A DNA stretch of 64,000 bases from Girardinichthys multiradiatus (taxonomy: Eukaryota; Chordata; Actinopteri; Cyprinodontiformes; Goodeidae), in the NCBI RefSeq assembly GCF_021462225.1, contig NC_061795.1, positions 50,088,880-50,152,879 of the forward strand. The letters run 5' to 3'. A program made the position numbers and the translations under genes. The notes under the pieces are model-generated. The model was given only the letters and a program-made list of their open reading frames with translations. It had not been told where the DNA came from and ran no database searches. Shown here in pieces: positions 34,993 through 44,835 of the stretch (the first letter of the stretch is position 1; every line of letters begins with the position of its first letter).

Positions 34993-36475
34993 CAGGAAAA
35001 TCTCAACAAATTAGAATTTCACAAAAATGTAATGTATTCCAGTGATTAAGTTTATTAAAAAATATATTATTATACAAATGTATTAAATAAACAGAGATAT
35101 ATTTAATTTATTTATGTTAATAATAAAACACTGTGTGCCTCTCCATCCTTCCTCTAGACTCTAAGACTTTGATTTCCAAATTAAATGTAAATTTTACTTT
35201 CATCTGAAAAGATGATTTTGGGCCATTGAGCAACGGTCCTGTTCATTGTCTCCCTAATCAAGGTAAGACATGACTGATTGTTTAGGAATAAATTAATACA
35301 AGGACTGCGACAGATGGAGTATAATAATGTCCATCAGTGGGCTCTAGATGGACAAACTGTCTACTTTTAAGGCTTAAAACTTTCCTTTTTGATAAAGCTT
35401 ATAGTTAGAGTGGCTTAGGTTATCCTGAGCTATCTCTGTAGTTATGCTGCTATAGGCTTAGGCTGCTGGAGGACATAATGACCACTTTCACCCTCTTCGC
35501 TACATTCTCATACTACTCTAATTCTGCATTATTTGCTGTTATTTCAGCTATTAAACTTTGTTCTCTCTTTTCTCTTCCTAGAAGCTACACCTGGCCTGAC
35601 TCTCTGTCTACCTGTGACACCTTTCTGGAGAGGGGCATCATCCAAGCTTCTGCTGGCAACAACTTAATGCTCATCCTCTACAGATGATCCACATAGCCCT
35701 GTCTTTTAGTGTTTAACCCTTTCTCTCTCCTAGACATGGCTACTGACTGAGCTTCTACTGTAACTAACTCTATGTGCTCTCTTTCAGACTCTATTCTTGA
35801 AAACTGGCTCAGAGTTTATCTGTTCTTTCTTTCTAGATGAAACGACTAAAGGAGGAATGTATGAACCTGACTTTTGTGAAATGCCTTGAGACGACATGTG
35901 CTGTGAATTGGCGCTATATAAATAAAATAAAATAAAATAAATAAAACTGAAATGGTGTCCATGTCCTGGATACGTCTGTGTCTCTGGCTCTTGAAACTCT
36001 GTCTCCAGTCAGCTTCTTATGAATCTCCTTCAAACTCTTGAATAGGCTTTGTTTTACAATCCTCTCATCCTCCCCCTGCAGCTGTCACTGTTGCTTGTTC
36101 ACCTTTTCCTACCACACTTTTTCGTTCTGCCCAACTTTCCAGTAATATGGTTGGATACAGCACTCTGCTAACAACATGCTCCCTTGGCAATAATGGTTTG
36201 TGACTTACCCTCCTCATGGAGGATATCAGTGACTTTCTGCTGGACATGTATGAAGCAGCAGTCTTCTCCCATAATGGTGTAGCCCAGAAAATAAAATTTT
36301 TATTAGTCTGATTTAAGATTCAAATTTTCTGATAAACAAAATTTTTGGTTTTTATCAACTGTAAAATACAATAATATAGTGTGTAATGATCATATGAAAT
36401 GATTTTCACTTGCTGAATTTAAAAAATGAATAAATAAAACTTCTGATTGTATTCTAATATATTGAGATGAACCTG
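34993..36475 (-). mobile_element. Tc1-like DNA transposon, decayed and split
   Basis: The ends are inverted: CAGGAAAATCTCAACAAATT on the left, and on the right the complement of CAGGTTCATCTCAATATATT, each next to a TA. On the minus strand, 36290 to 35960 codes a broken transposase N-terminus (HVQQKVTDILHEEGKSQTII, then GRTKKCGRKR), and 35250 to 35150 codes IIFSDESK, the first catalytic aspartate block. Between them sits L2 copy D. Stops and lost segments mean no active transposase. Confidence 0.82.
35340..35950 (+). mobile_element. L2 LINE 3' part (copy D), inside the Tc1 element
   Basis: Begins GGCTCTAGATGGACAAACTG, the same junction as at 56655, passes the end of the L2 reading frame and the 3' UTR, and ends GAATTGGCGCTATATAAATA with a (TAAAA)n tail. 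About 380 bp of UTR present in other copies is missing after CGACTAAAGGAGG. Confidence 0.85.
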
Positions 36476-36477
36476 TA

Positions 36478-37433
36478 CTATGCTGCACCTTATGTTCTTT
36501 AACCATAGAATATAACTATAGCGTGAATGATGTCAATAAAGGTTTCTATTCTCCTGGGGAGGATCAAAACCTCTGATTTAACTTTGAGACTTTATTTTAT
36601 TGTTTTTACCCAAATGCAAAAACGTCAATGCCAAAAACATAACCGGTTGTGAAGATTAGAGCCAAATATAAAAGGGATAAAGTTAAACATCTTAGCATCT
36701 TTTCATTCGGTACAAGTTCACAGTGATTTTAGCAGTAAGCTAACCACTTCGATGTGATAATGTTCATCATATTCTAATTATATTTGCTTAGCTTTGATTC
36801 AATACTGGTGCTTAAAACATTTATTTTCTCTTCTCAATAACTGCTGCTGTCATCAACACCACATCATCTCCAGGGAGCCTCTGTCCCAAATTATTATCTC
36901 TCCAATGCTGTTGGGCTGGAATTTATGTTACTCACAAAATTTGGATTCAGCTGCTAAACGTTTGCTAAATATTTATGGCTTCACGCTAGATTTAAATTAG
37001 TTAATTTTTTTAATTGCTTTCTGTCTTCGTAGCCGGGAAATAGACTTCCAGGAAAAAGAAAAACTGTAGCTGTGAAACTGTTGTCTTTATTTCTGAAATT
37101 GTGTGGAAACAAAGGACAGTTAATTTGCCTTGGAGTAGGACACAGATTCATACTATGTCACATTTTGCATGTGTTACGGACTTTGAGGTATGACCCAAAA
37201 TGGTTAATTATACTCCTTTTATTTAAAAACACAAAACAACGAAGTGTTAATACTAGTAAGGCTGATGTTCCAATAGCTGAAAATTGTGAAAATTTCCTGG
37301 ATAGCTCTTATTGCTCCTACTATCTTTAGGAATCCTTCTTGTTCTTTCCAATAAGCTGCTGTCACACTGATACACATGAATATTCTGCTGCAACACAATG
37401 GGAGGCATCTCTTGCTGTGATTCCGTCATCATA
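36478..37433. other. Intronic sequence, no gene seen
   Basis: Non-coding. An 85-codon frame at 37072-37329 has no recognisable domain. Confidence 0.55.
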
Positions 37434-38051
37434 CGCCGGGCTCACACTGAATGCAGTTCAGTTCCGGTGCAGCGGTGGTGTGGGCGCCACAAGGAGCGCA
37501 AATCATTAAAGTCAATGTGTATACTCCCATCAGCCAAGATGTAGTGCGGTTGGAGATACCGAGGCTGTGCGGCTCAACGAAGTGTTTCCACAAGAAGGAA
37601 GTTGGGCCAGATACCGCAGCAGCTTCTGCATCAAGCTCATGAATTTTACCAGCCAAACAGGAAGCCAGCACGGATAATGGGTTTTGCCATAGAAAACGAA
37701 ATCCATAGCTGTTTTACTCATTTAGAGGGATAGCAACAGAAAGGAGCAGACGGATTTTCCTCTGTTCTTTTGCCTGCATGCTCCAAAACGTGAACATTAC
37801 TTCATAACCGGTGACACGGAGTCAAAATATGGCCAAATACAGGCTTTGTTTAAGAAAGACTTGCTGAACGTTTGGGGTAGTTCTCGCGAGAACTCCCAGA
37901 ATACATGTGAACCCACGTAAACTTCTGATCTCGGGAGCGCCGTTTCCACAGCCAGAGCCGTAGCAGGGCTGAGCTGGCCGCAGCACAGTGTGAATGGCTT
38001 TCTGTAGCACAACCGCACCGCATCTGCACCGCGTTCAGTGTGAGCCCAGCG
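37434..38051. mobile_element. Unclassified MITE
   Basis: 618 bp with terminal inverted repeats: CGCCGGGCTCACACTGAATGC at the left end and the complement of CGCTGGGCTCACACTGAACGC at the right, 18 of 21 bases matching. A shorter GGTGCAG and GCGGT pattern continues inward on both sides. The interior is GC-richer than the flanks and has no transposase. A target duplication was not clear, so the superfamily is open. Confidence 0.7.
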
Positions 38052-38435
38052 TTAGATTTTTTCCATTCTTTGTTGAAGATGAAGCTTGATGTCCCTTCAC
38101 AGTAGTTTTGATTGTATTCCTGTTGGAACAACTTTAAGCATTTATCAAGCCAATGTGAGGTACTGTGGGCAGAAGATCTGGATAGCATAGCAGGAGGTTA
38201 AATGACACTATCATTGGATAACTGCTGCATCATTTAAGTAGCACTTGCATTGATTCGGTAGCAGTGACACACATATGTGGTATATCTAATAGTTGTCATG
38301 TCCCAAACATTCTCTGGCAGAGCTAGCTGGAGATCCTAACGTGTGTGAAGCAGAGTCAACTGCATAGGAAGTAGATCCTGAAGTAGTTTTTACTTATCTT
38401 TGAACAGACACTCAATAGCATGATGGTGCAACAGA
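38052..38435. other. Intronic sequence, no gene seen
   Basis: Short non-coding gap between the MITE and an old L2 tail. Confidence 0.5.
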
Positions 38436-38790
38436 AAGTACCCCTGGCTCAGTGCTTGTGTGTAGCAGTGTCACTTGTGTCCAACAAGTCAGAGTGAGCT
38501 CATAGTAAGCCTAGTTTTACTGGAGGTCTCCTCCTGTTAATAGGGAGTTGGTTCTCTCCACTGTCACTTAATGCTTCTTTGGGAGAACGAATCAGCAGAT
38601 TCAGGACCCTGATGTGAGCAGTTTCCCTAGAAAACCAGTTTTTAGACACAGCCATTACATGATCAATTGCATTTTAAACAATTACTGACTGTATGTATTA
38701 ATCTCAGTCTGATTACATGAATTGGAACCGTGTAAGGGGCCTTGAGAAGACATTTGTTACCATATGAACAAACTGAACTGAAATGAAATT
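38436..38790 (+). mobile_element. Old L2 LINE 3' tail (copy F)
   Basis: Diverged version of the L2 3' UTR: GAAAGTACCCCTGGCTCAGT, then CTCCTGTTAATAGGGAGTT, then GGCCTTGAGAAGACAT and an AACTGAACTGAAATGAAA tail. It is much more changed than the other copies, so probably older or from another subfamily. Confidence 0.7.
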
Positions 38791-39499
38791 ACTTGAATTC
38801 CAGGTTGTCTATCAGGTTTGATGTACAAAGTTGAAAATAAAACCATCAAACTGTGCCACCCTTACTTTTTTCTGCTTTTTTACCCTTTCTCTCTGCTGGA
38901 TCCACTCATCATTTGTCTTCTGTTCCATCTATCTGTTGCCCGCTTCCTTGACTCTATATCGTTTTCTTGTTATCTCCTCTCATGTTCCTTCCTTTCTCTT
39001 CCTCCACTGACCCCTCCACCTCTTCCCACCTTCGCCTCCTGCACCATCATTACTCCTCCTTCAGCACTCATCTTTCTAAGGCTGCTGAATTCCCCAGCAC
39101 AACGGTGTTATTGGTGCCTACTAATAGAATCCCTTAGTTCCTCTAATGGATCTGTCAGAATCTCATGAGGACCGGAGAACAGATGGATTGATAGGGCGGG
39201 CGAGACAGGCAGAGAAAGGGGGACAAAGAGACACAGAGATGATGAGGCAGAAAGAGAAACACAGAAAAGGGAGTACCGGGGCTCTCGACACCTTCATCTG
39301 AACCTTGGAAAGTCTCCGAGCAGCAGCTCCTCTGACTGTACCAACCAGTCACCATGTGGTGCGATAAACCCAGTATCACTTAAGGCTATCCTGTGATCAC
39401 CACAGGATGATGACGGTTTCCCTCTGTCCAGGTGAAGACAGCAAACAAGGTGAGTTTAACAGTAAATCAGTTTTAAAATAAGAATTTTATATTTTTTTT
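38791..39499. other. Intronic sequence, pyrimidine-rich part
   Basis: 38860-39070 is rich in C and T, which explains a 116-codon open frame there. No domain was found. Confidence 0.5.
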
Positions 39500-39735
39500 A
39501 GGGACAAATCTATCCAAACCAACCTGACCCTTATGTGAAGAAGTAACTAACCCCTATACCTAATACCTCGGTGTTATAAGTGCTTGTGATAACTGGGAAT
39601 TTCATAAACATCACTGTAGAGAAATTTTGACCCACTCTGCGTTGCAGAATTGTTTTAATTCAGTGGGTTTTCCAAAGTGAACAGCACTTTATAGGTCATG
39701 CCACAGCATCTCAATCAGATTCAAGCCCATGTTGT
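39500..39735 (-). pseudogene. Tc1-like transposase C-terminal scrap
   Basis: The minus strand from about 39735 to 39600 reads NMGLNLIEMLWHDL, a stop, then SAVHFGKPTELKQFCNAEWV. The LNxIExLW pattern holds the last catalytic glutamate of Tc1/mariner transposases. This family differs from the intact element at 50886. Stops and truncation make it a relic. Confidence 0.65.
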
Positions 39736-39840
39736 TATAGGTTCCAATGCTGGTACTTGCACTAAAATGTTGGTATTGTTAGGGAAATATGAGAATTAAT
39801 GTAGAGCTATTGAATCGGGATAATAAAATATATTTCGCTC

Positions 39841-39894
39841 TACTCTACTCTACTCTACTCTACTCTACTCTACTCTACTCTACTCTACTCTACT
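39841..39894. repeat. (TACTC)n microsatellite
   Basis: Ten perfect TACTC units plus a partial unit, with no interruption. Confidence 0.97.
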
Positions 39895-40783
39895 TCAAAG
39901 ACAGACTAGATCTTGCTATATTAATAAATACACACATATATTTACAAATACTGTACACGTGTATATAGTAGCAGCTGTTAATATTAGGTCAATTAGATCA
40001 GTTACTGGGTTAACTAAGGGATTATAAACCGAGCAATTAAACATTAAATGCTCCAAATTAAGCAACAAATATAGCTTCTCTGCTCTCAGTGAACTCACCC
40101 ATTGCCAAAGAAAACACATGACAAAATCTGGATGCATAAAACAAAAATGAAGCAGTTTAACCCACCAGATGCTCTGAACAGCGAGGCTATAGACTCTGCT
40201 TCAAGATTCTCCTTTGTCTGCCAGATATCCTGACCTCTGACATCAATTCACTGGTGAATTCAGAGGTTTCGTGTTAGAAGTAGTTTGCTGAGAAGTCCTC
40301 TAATCACAACCGGCTGTGCTTGGTGGGACCAGCCCATCTGTCCCTCCTCAGTTTTCCAGCTCTGATCCAGATGAGGAAAGTAGTGCAGACTAGCGGCTGC
40401 TATCGAAGTGTTGCTGCCACCACCAGCAATGCACCGTTTCACCATATTAACGCTTTTTTTGACGCAACTTGGCTTCTACCTGAACAGTTTATCATTGACG
40501 CTTACACAATGAATGACTGGAGACTTCCCCCTTGACGTCATTTCCGGGCGTCACAATTGTCTTTTATCACGTCTTTATATCTAGGGTTATGTGTCAGCAG
40601 AAATTTTAATAATTGGGACTGGATAGTACAAAGGGAAGAACCAAAGCAAAGCAACAACTCCTTCTAATTACAGTTGATGCAAATAATTTTAGACTCCGTT
40701 TCTCCGCCCGTCATTTTTGTTTCAGATGGTATTGGTGCTCTGAAATTTCCGGTCACTCACTATGTTTAAATCAGGGAACTCAC
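39895..40783. other. Intron downstream of the cdh13 exon
   Basis: Intron of the minus-strand gene directly after its splice donor. No other coding segment was found. Confidence 0.6.
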
Positions 40784-40926
40784 CATTATCTGTGGCGATG
40801 AAGAGAGCTGTGTATTTATTTGCTTGGACATGAGGAGACTCTCGGTCCAGTGAGGCTGAGGTGTTGACAGTTCCTCTGACGGGGTTCACACTCAGCCAAC
40901 CAGCTGGGTCACTAAGTACAGCATAT
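40784..40926 (-). CDS. cdh13: Cadherin exon, probably cdh13 (T-cadherin) EC5
   Basis: Read on the minus strand, a pyrimidine tract and TTGCAG precede 40926, and a GTGAGT donor follows 40784, giving a 143-bp exon: one base, 47 whole codons and one base. The translation has [17 protein letters not shown], then [11 protein letters not shown], then [17 protein letters not shown] and ATDNG are standard marks of a calcium-binding extracellular cadherin repeat. The pattern DPAGWL, NP, GTV, LDRESP, YTALF fits the fifth repeat of vertebrate T-cadherin, a GPI-anchored adhesion protein without a cytoplasmic tail, better than CDH2, whose equivalent reads DPANWL. The exon begins one base before a codon boundary and ends one base after one. 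It is the only host coding sequence found; the very long flanking introns also fit CDH13. Another classical cadherin is the alternative. Confidence 0.85.
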
Positions 40927-41279
40927 CTGCAACAAAGTTAGAAAAAAGCTGTTGTTTGAATGTGACTAAAACATCAGCTACAGAATGTGCTTCATTTACA
41001 TTAATTACAACATTCCTGCTTGTTTAGTTAACTGCCATAAGTACTTCAAGTACCAGACGCACACAGAGAGACCAAGACCACGGACAGTCCAGCATTTCTG
41101 AATATTTCATGATTGTCATATAGAGGATTCAGAATTTATGCTATAAAGTTTTAATAAAAAATAAAATAATCTAGAGTTAACAAAATGATTTTTAAGCGAC
41201 TTTAGTTGTTTAGTTCAAATATATTTAAAACATTGTTATTGCCTCTGTGTAGAGGTGAATAATCCCTGAGTTGTGTTGT
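40927..41279. other. Intron upstream of the cdh13 exon
   Basis: Non-coding. The first 30 bp hold the splice acceptor tract of the exon. Confidence 0.6.
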
Positions 41280-42600
41280 AAACATTATTATTGTTATATT
41301 ATTTAATATTTAATTAAATAATAAATCGATCTGTTAAATATTGTCCGGCGAACACCAGCCCAATACCCGGTGTTATTAGGACCATGGAGAAAAGAGTGAA
41401 ATCAAGCTGTGGAATTACTGAACAGCAAAACTCTGCACACCCATGGAATAAATTCTTAAAATACAAGAATTTAATAACACAAATCATTCAACTCAAAGTC
41501 ATACATATTTCAAAGAATCTGGAAATTAAGTTAAATTGGTCTGGGAACTAACTTAGACAATAATTGGTATATCTTCAAACCACCATTCACAAAGCAAGAT
41601 CCAATAAAACATTATTTTAATAAAATAATATTTCAAAGAATAAGAACCGACAAACCTTCTGGATTAATGATTCTTAATGGTGTTTAATTAGCTATCACAT
41701 TTTGTGAAATAATAATTAGGGAAGTATATTTTCCTAAATTGGAAGCTAACAACCTTTCAGGATAAAGGATTCTAAACTAGCCCTCACCTTGTGACAAGGA
41801 AGGAAGCCTAAATGGTTAATGGACTGAACTTATATAGCGCCTTTCCAGTCATCCCAACCACTCAAAGTGCTTTACACTAGAGCCACATTCACCCAGTCGT
41901 ACTCACTAACACTCACACATTCATACACCAGATAGGTAGGCAACTTGAAGTTAAGTGCCTTGCCCAGTGGCATATCGACATATGGCTGGAATCGAATCCA
42001 TCAAACCCATCGAAGACGACTACTCTTCCTACTGAGCCACAGTCGCCTCTTAAGGAAACAGAGCCCATGGACTCATAAGACATATAAGATTGTGAAGAGT
42101 TACCTGTAACCCCTGACTTGACTGGCACTAGCCGTTAGTGGTTTCAGCTAACAAAGGAAAGCCTATAGCTGTTTCAAAAATTGAACTAAACCCCATGTAA
42201 AAGAATAACTCCGCCCCCAGACAAATTTAGAAAAATGCCACCAAAGTGGGCATTGCCAAGTGTAGGTATGAGTGGAAGGGGTTAAGCAGGTGTCGGGGTC
42301 GGGAGGACAAGGGAAAGTGGCAGCTAGCTTAATTTGGTACACTGAAACACGAAAGGTGAGCAGAGCAAAGCTGGTAGTTTCATCCCCCTCACCACCAGAG
42401 GTTAAGAAGGGCTTTATGGAGCCCAGTGGGCCTGAGCCGTAGCCGCTGGCTCAAGGTGCTGACTCGGCAATGGCCAAAGCTGGCACCGCCGAGGCAGTGG
42501 AGGAGCAATTCCAACTCCAACTTGCTACAGGGGCGCGTTGAAGTGAGATGCTTTTATACCCGAATGCGGGGGCTGTGACTTAAGCATGGACCAAGCCGTA
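41280..42600 (-). repeat. Dispersed repeat family X, antisense diverged copy (copy 5)
   Basis: The complement of 41330-41780 follows the 3' part of family X: the CCTAATAACA block, ATTTATTCCATGG, TTGTATTTTAAGAA, the TTGGATCTTGC block and AATAATATTTT words. Further along, the complement of 42540-42570 reads GGGTATAAAAGCATC, a good TATA box, which suggests that the family contains a promoter, as an LTR would. Similarity is weaker than among the other copies. A SINE interrupts it at 41820-42052. Confidence 0.55.
41820..42052 (-). mobile_element. tRNA-derived SINE (second family)
   Basis: On the minus strand it starts with an A box (TGGCTCAGTAGG, 42028-42039) and a B box (TGGATTCGATTCC, 41988-42000), as in tRNA genes. 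The body ends with the complement of a TATATAGCGCC block near 41830. Unlike the first SINE it lacks the CCAGTCCATCGCAGGGC segment. No clear target duplication was found. Confidence 0.72.
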
Positions 42601-42851
42601 CCGTTTGAACCAAAAGGACATTTTAACAGCAGTATCACTGATGACCCCAAAGAGGGCAGCACTAAGACTGTTTTAGGACAGATATTCCAGAATTTAACAA
42701 GTTTAAATTTAAAAATAGCACGGTAACATAAAGATAGCACACTTCAGCCACAGTTTAACTGGAAAAAAAGTTGATTTAGTTGTTTAGTTCCTCTTAAAAG
42801 TCGAACAGGTTCCTTAAAATACCATTAATAATAGTAATAGTAATAATTCGA
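42601..42851. other. Intronic sequence, no gene seen
   Basis: Short non-coding stretch up to the 5' truncation point of L2 copy B. Confidence 0.5.
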
Positions 42852-43314
42852 TACTATCAGGATGTCCACAAAATGCAGTTAAAAGCCTTCAGCTGATCCA
42901 AAATGCTGCAGCAAGAGTTCTGATGAAAATTAAAAAGAGAGATCATATTTCTCCTATTTTAGCTTCCCTTCATTGGCTCCCTGTTAAATCCAGAATAGAA
43001 TTTAAAATTCTCCTCCTCACATATAAAGCCCTTAATGATCTAGCTCCATCATACATCAGAGATCTGATTGGTCCATATGTTCCTAACAGAGCACTTTGTT
43101 CTCAGACTGCAGGTTTACTGGTGGTTCCTAGAGTCTCTAGAAGTAGAATGGGAGGCAGATCCTTTAGTTATCAGGCTCCTCTCCTGTGGAACCAGCTCCC
43201 AGTTTTAGTCCGTGAGGCAGACACCCTGTCTACTTTTAAGGCTAGGCTTAAAACTTTCCTTTTTGATAAAGCTTATAGTTCGAGTGGCTTAGGTTATCCT
43301 GAGCTATCTCTGTA
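42852..43314 (+). pseudogene. L2 LINE RT C-terminus (copy B, left part)
   Basis: Starts ACTATCAGGATGTCCACAAA, matching 56003 onward. A frame of about 150 codons reads [44 protein letters not shown] and [18 protein letters not shown], the domain following the RT palm in L2 LINEs. It carries no catalytic motif. A gypsy-like solo LTR interrupts it at 43315 and the UTR resumes at 44070. Confidence 0.88.
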
Positions 43315-44069
43315 TGGCATGATTCTGCACCGTTTGTCTGCATCATCTCTGTCTGCAAGCTCCGTCTGCAGCAATTAGGAGGACTGCTTTCACCTGCTCC
43401 TTCCCAGCCAGCTCCCTAATTACACCTCACCTGCCCCACCTGTTCTTCTGCCTTTATAAGCAGCTCTCTGACAGACAAACAGTGCCAGATTTTAAAAGCC
43501 GTGTGTGAGTAGTTGTCCAGAGTTCCTTCCTTGTTTGCCTGCCTGAACTTGATCTTGTCTTTTCCTCTCCGATTTCCCCGCTCAATGACCTTGTTTCTGC
43601 CTCCTGAGCAACCCTCCATGCCTAACCCCTGGATCTTTCAGTTTGAATCTGCCTTCTCGGACATGACTTCGTTTCTGTACCCTGGACCATGATTCAAGCT
43701 TCTCCCTCGGATCCTGTTGCCCCTATCTGCTCTCAAGGCTCTGACCCAGTTTCTGTCCCCTTACCATGGCAACCAGCTCAGTCACTGGGTTTATAAACCC
43801 AAGCATCTGTTGGACACTGCCCCGCCAACACTCTGAGGAGGGGAAGATCAGCTTCCTTACAGATTCTTTAGGTTAGTGGCTTTCTCTCTGAGTTTAAGAT
43901 TATTCTCAGTTTCCTGCTCAGCCACTAATTTATCTGTCTGCCTTCAGAGGTTCCTTAGCCTGCTGCTCAGGGTTTCCTGCCTGACGACATCCAGAGTTTT
44001 TAATAAACTTTTTGAATCTTACCTGTAGTGTCGGGCTGAAATTTTGGGTCCTCAGAGTGACTCATTATA
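43315..44069 (+). repeat. Solo LTR, gypsy-like, with 5-bp target duplication
   Basis: 755 bp starting TGGCATGATTCTGC and flanked by CTGTA at 43310-43314 and 44070-44074. Removing it restores the L2 sequence seen at 56755. It contains a TATA box (TTTATAAG, 43453-43460) and a poly(A) signal (AATAAA, 44002-44007) near a TTGAATCTTACCTG block, in LTR order. No internal region is present, so it is the product of LTR-LTR recombination. A 5-bp duplication suits Ty3/gypsy. The right end reads TA instead of the usual CA. Confidence 0.82.
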
Positions 44070-44835
44070 CTGTAGTTATGCTGCTATCGGTTAGGCTGCT
44101 GGAAGACATAATGACCACTTTCACTCTTTCTGCTACATTCTTATACTACTCTCCAATTTTGCATTATTTGCTGTCATTTATGCTTTTAAAATTATGTTCT
44201 CTCTCTCTCTCTTTCTAGAAGCTACACCTGGCCTGACTCTGTATCTACTTGTGACACTTTCCTGGAGGGGGGCATCGTCCAAGCTGCTGCTGCCAACAAC
44301 TTAATGATCTTCAACAGATGATCCACATGGCCTTGTCTTTCAGTGTTTAACCCTTTCTCTCTCCTAGACATAGGTACTGACTGAGCTTCTACTGTGACTA
44401 ACTCTATGTGCTCTCTTTCAGACTCTAACCTTGAAAACTGGCTCAGAGTTTATCTATTTTTTTCTCTCTAGATGAAACGACTAAAGGAGCTACATCCATT
44501 AATATTTACTTTCCTTTCTATAGAAAATACCCCCGGATCAGTGCTTCTGTGTTCTTTTTCCTTCTGTGCTCTGTTTTCTCAAATCCCCGGTTGGTCATGT
44601 TAGATGGCCGCTCACACTGAGCCTGGTTCTGGTTCTGCTGGAGATTCTTTCCTGTTAAAAGGGAGCTTTCCTCTCCACTGTTGCTACATGTTCATCAAGG
44701 AGGATGAGCATGTAGTCACTGACTCGATGCAATCTGCTGGGTTTCCTAAGATGCACTGTTCAATAGTTAGGATTAATTGGAATGTATGTACCTGACTTGA
44801 AATCTGTTTCATTCGATTGAATAAAATTAAATTGA
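44070..44835 (+). mobile_element. L2 LINE 3' UTR (copy B, right part)
   Basis: Continues from 43314 after the solo LTR: GTAGTTATGCTGCTATCGG, then the block AACGACTAAAGGAGCTACAT near 44475, and ends near a GATTGAATAAAATTAAATTG tail. The last 60 bp before the tail differ from other copies. Confidence 0.85.

Noticed and set aside
38818..39168. 116-codon open frame
   Set aside because: The region is pyrimidine-rich, which suppresses stops; the translation is hydrophobic low-complexity.
39841..39894. CRISPR-like array
   Set aside because: A simple 5-bp tandem repeat with no spacers, in a vertebrate genome.
41988..42039. tRNA gene on the minus strand
   Set aside because: Same reasoning: tRNA-like promoter boxes heading a SINE.
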